Source: Hominenteromicrobium mulieris (GTDB taxonomy: Bacteria; Bacillota; Clostridia; Oscillospirales; Acutalibacteraceae). From it: a stretch of 64,000 nt of DNA. The stretch lies in assembly GCF_020687165.1 (NCBI RefSeq), contig NZ_JAJEQC010000005.1; one strand, given 5' to 3'. The number at the start of each line of letters is the position of its first letter. Position 1 is the stretch's first letter. Position numbers and translations under genes: made by a program. Shown piece after piece: positions 61,828 to 64,000 of this stretch. The notes under the pieces are model-generated. The model was not told the DNA's origin. It saw nothing but the letters and a program-made list of their open reading frames with translations, and searched no databases.

Positions 61828-62436
61828 ATGACGAAACAAGATTATCTGAAACTGCTGGTGGAGAGCATCCACTCCACCACCATTGCCACCATCGGTGCAG
61901 ACAGCCACCCCCAGACCCGCGTGATCGACATGATGCTGTGGGATGAACAGGGTGTGTATTTTCTCACCGCCAAGGGCAAGGCGTTCTACGCCCAACTCAT
62001 GGAGCAAGGCTTCATCGCCCTGTCCGCCACAAAGGACAAAATCTCGATCTCCCTGCGGGGCAAGATCAGGAATATCGGCAGCGAGAAGCTGGATGAGATT
62101 TTCGAGAAAAACACTTATATGCAGTCCATCTATCCCGGCGATACCCGCAGTGCGTTAGAGGTGTTCTGCTTGTACGAAGCGGACGGGGAGTATTTTGACA
62201 TCAGCGACCCGGCACACATCGTCCGGGACAGCTTCACCATCGGCAAAGCGGCACAGGAAGCACCGGGTTACTATGTGGGCGAAGGCTGCATCGGCTGCAA
62301 GCTGTGCTACTCCGTCTGCCCGCAGAAGTGCATCGACATTACCAAGAAGCCGGTGGTCATCGACCAGCACCGCTGCCTGCACTGCGGGCGGTGTGCGGAA
62401 ACCTGCCCTAAACAGGTTATCGAAAAGAGGGTTTGA
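61828..62436 (+). CDS. FMN-binding split-barrel protein fused to a 2[4Fe-4S] ferredoxin
   Basis: 202 residues. The N-terminal ~125 residues form a pyridoxamine phosphate oxidase-type FMN domain (IATIGADSHPQTRVIDMM, YFLTAKGKAFYAQL). The C-terminus is a ferredoxin with CIGCKLCYSVCPQKC and CLHCGRCAETCPKQV, two [4Fe-4S] sites. It starts 4 bases after ribU and likely shares its FMN control. It would pass electrons between ferredoxin and flavin to reduce a small substrate, unknown. Confidence 0.9.
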   Translation: MTKQDYLKLLVESIHSTTIATIGADSHPQTRVIDMMLWDEQGVYFLTAKGKAFYAQLMEQGFIALSATKDKISISLRGKIRNIGSEKLDEIFEKNTYMQSIYPGDTRSALEVFCLYEADGEYFDISDPAHIVRDSFTIGKAAQEAPGYYVGEGCIGCKLCYSVCPQKCIDITKKPVVIDQHRCLHCGRCAETCPKQVIEKRV

Positions 62437-62438
62437 CT

Positions 62439-63209
62439 ATGAACCAGAGCGAAAAAAGACTGTTTCTCATACAATCTCTGCTGAACGAACGTCCCTCCTG
62501 TCAGAAGCAGATCATCCCGGCGGATTCCGAGCGGCAGAATATTTTACTGCGCGGGCTGATGAATGTCCGTAGACCGGTGCGCATTGGTGCGGATTTTCTG
62601 AAAGTGCAGGACGCCTATCTGCAAGACGAAACCGCCGCAAAGGGTATCACGGATATTGCCGACCTGACACCCATTCAGCCGGGGCTGTATCTCTGGCAGG
62701 GCGATATTACGACGCTCAAGTGCGATGCCATCGTCAACGCGGCAAACTCCGGCATGACCGGCTGCTATATTCCCAACCATCGCTGCATTGACAACGCCAT
62801 TCACACCTTTGCGGGTGTAGAACTGCGCCTTACCTGTGAGCAACTGATGGAACAGCAGGGCTATCCCGAACCCACCGGACAGGCGAAAATCACCCCGGCG
62901 TTTAATCTGCCCTGCCGCTATGTGCTGCATACGGTCGGTCCGATCATCAGCGGTCGAGTAACCAAAGAGGACAAAGAACTGCTTGCCTCCTGCTATCGCT
63001 CGTGCTTGGAGCTGGCGGCAGAAAACGATCTGGAAAGCGTGGCGTTCTGCTGTATTTCCACAGGGGAGTTTCATTTTCCAAACGATCTGGCGGCAGAAAT
63101 CGCGGTTCGGACGGTCAAAGAATATCTCAAAAAGCAAACCAGCGTCAAGAAGGTGATCTTCAATGTTTTCAAGGATTTGGACAAAGCCATCTACGAAAAG
63201 CTGCTCTGA
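62439..63209 (+). CDS. Zinc-binding macrodomain protein (ADP-ribosyl hydrolase type)
   Basis: 256 residues. An N-terminal helical part (~1-85) is followed by a macrodomain with LWQGDITTLKCDAIVNAANS, then GCYIPNHRCIDNAIH, in which Cys and His residues bind zinc in the SirTM-linked class, and LPCRYVLHTVGPI, ISTGEFHFPNDLAA. This class removes ADP-ribose added by SirTM. ATG 62439 is preferred to TTG 62433. Its stop lies 4 bases before the sirtuin gene. Confidence 0.9.
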   Translation: MNQSEKRLFLIQSLLNERPSCQKQIIPADSERQNILLRGLMNVRRPVRIGADFLKVQDAYLQDETAAKGITDIADLTPIQPGLYLWQGDITTLKCDAIVNAANSGMTGCYIPNHRCIDNAIHTFAGVELRLTCEQLMEQQGYPEPTGQAKITPAFNLPCRYVLHTVGPIISGRVTKEDKELLASCYRSCLELAAENDLESVAFCCISTGEFHFPNDLAAEIAVRTVKEYLKKQTSVKKVIFNVFKDLDKAIYEKLL

Positions 63210-63213
63210 GCCG

Positions 63214-64000
63214 ATGGAACGGCTGAAAGCAGCATTACAGGACTGTGATGCCGTGGTGATCGGAGCCGGAGCCGGACTGTCCACGGCGGCGGGCTTCACC
63301 TACACCGGCGAACGGTTTGAAAAATACTTTTCCGACTTTGCGGCAAAGTACGGTATCCAAGATATGTATTCCGGCGGCTTTTTCCCGTTTGCCACGCCGG
63401 AGGAGCATTGGGCGTATTGGAGCCGATACATCTACATCAACCGCTATATGGATGCCCCCAAACCGGTCTATGATGCCATCTTAAAGCTGGTACAGGACAA
63501 GGATTATTTTGTCATCACCACGAACGTTGATCACTGCTTTCAGAAGGCTGGCTTTGACAAGAAGCGGCTGTTCTACACGCAGGGCGATTATGGCCTATTC
63601 CAGTGCAGTGAGCCGTGCTGTCAGGAAACCTTTGATAACGAAGCCGTGATCCTCGAAATGGTCAAACGGCAGGAGGACATGAAAATCCCGTCAGAGCTGC
63701 TCCCGGTCTGCCCCCACTGTGGGAAACCCATGACCATGAACCTCCGCAGCGATGATACCTTTGTGGAGGACGAGGGCTGGCACAGAGCAGCAGAACGGTA
63801 TGAGGATTTTCTCCGTACCCGTACGGGTGGCAAAATTCTCTTCCTTGAATTAGGCGTAGGCTACAATACCCCAGTCATCATTAAGTACCCTTTCTGGCAG
63901 ATGACAGCCAAGAATCCAGAAGCTACCTACGCCTGCATCAACCAAGGTCAGGCAGTTTGCCCTCAAGAAATTGAGCAACGATCAATCTGCATGAATGCAG
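63214..64000 (+). CDS. SirTM-class sirtuin, protein ADP-ribosyltransferase (3' end outside window)
   Basis: The first 262 codons of a Sir2-fold protein. VIGAGAGLSTAAGFTY is the NAD-binding loop, TTNVDHCFQ the second NAD motif and FYTQGDYG the active-site strand, with Gln where deacetylases have the catalytic His. Cys pairs CSEPCC and CPHC form the zinc site. These are features of class M sirtuins, which ADP-ribosylate a lipoylated carrier protein. The carrier and lipoate ligase genes would be expected further right, outside the window. No other stop occurs before the edge. Confidence 0.9.
   Translation, partial: MERLKAALQDCDAVVIGAGAGLSTAAGFTYTGERFEKYFSDFAAKYGIQDMYSGGFFPFATPEEHWAYWSRYIYINRYMDAPKPVYDAILKLVQDKDYFVITTNVDHCFQKAGFDKKRLFYTQGDYGLFQCSEPCCQETFDNEAVILEMVKRQEDMKIPSELLPVCPHCGKPMTMNLRSDDTFVEDEGWHRAAERYEDFLRTRTGGKILFLELGVGYNTPVIIKYPFWQMTAKNPEATYACINQGQAVCPQEIEQRSICMNA

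Noticed and set aside
1..64000. tRNA genes or CRISPR arrays
   Set aside because: No cloverleaf-like sequence or regularly spaced repeat was seen in any gap; a dedicated search was not possible.

Overview
The window looks like a gut Clostridia chromosome (Oscillospiraceae/Ruminococcaceae type, from gene content and codon use; no taxonomic search was possible). A Tn1549-like integrative and conjugative element (ICE) of about 54.7 kb is integrated in the 23S rRNA methyltransferase gene rlmD (rumA). No tRNA, rRNA or CRISPR array was seen.

Left flank (1-3970): GC-rich chromosomal genes, namely the start of purF on the minus strand, a D-2-hydroxyacid dehydrogenase, a possible small RNA, and rlmD. 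ICE left half (3974-25.7 kb): two terminators, parA-parB, a replication-initiator-like protein, an antirepressor, then the transfer genes: PcfB-like protein, VirD4 coupling protein, Maff2 (pilin-like), VirB6-like, PrgI/VirB3-like, VirB4, a CHAP-domain hydrolase, small accessory proteins, topoisomerase III, and a CHC2/ArdC-like protein. ICE middle (25.8-42.6 kb): a giant methyltransferase-helicase gene split by a 2.84-kb group II intron directly after its DEAH box and carrying tnpV in another frame, then MobC, a Schlafen/AlbA_2 regulator, the MobA/VirD2-type relaxase and a hairpin cluster that may contain oriT.

ICE cargo (42.6-55.9 kb): two parallel modules. Each has a small HTH protein, an OmpR-type response regulator, a sensor kinase, an ABC ATPase, a large FtsX-like permease, then a 35-residue small ORF, an attenuator-like hairpin and a sigma-region-4-like protein. 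Response-regulator-like boxes at fixed distance from the -10 precede both the ABC operon and the small-ORF/sigma unit in each module. The cargo therefore looks like antimicrobial-peptide sensing and export wired to the element's own regulators. A MazF-like toxin, a 53-residue protein and the large serine recombinase close the element.

The likely att core (GAGACGGTA) lies inside both the rlmD and the recombinase reading frames, and both proteins continue past it into related C-terminal tails. Integration seems to exchange the 3' ends of the two genes without breaking either.

Right flank (58.7-64 kb): an HxlR regulator, a two-domain SnoaL-like lipoprotein and a flavin-binding protein whose promoters share a composite operator, an FMN riboswitch with ribU, an FMN/ferredoxin fusion, and a zinc-macrodomain plus SirTM sirtuin pair (reversible ADP-ribosylation), the sirtuin running off the window.
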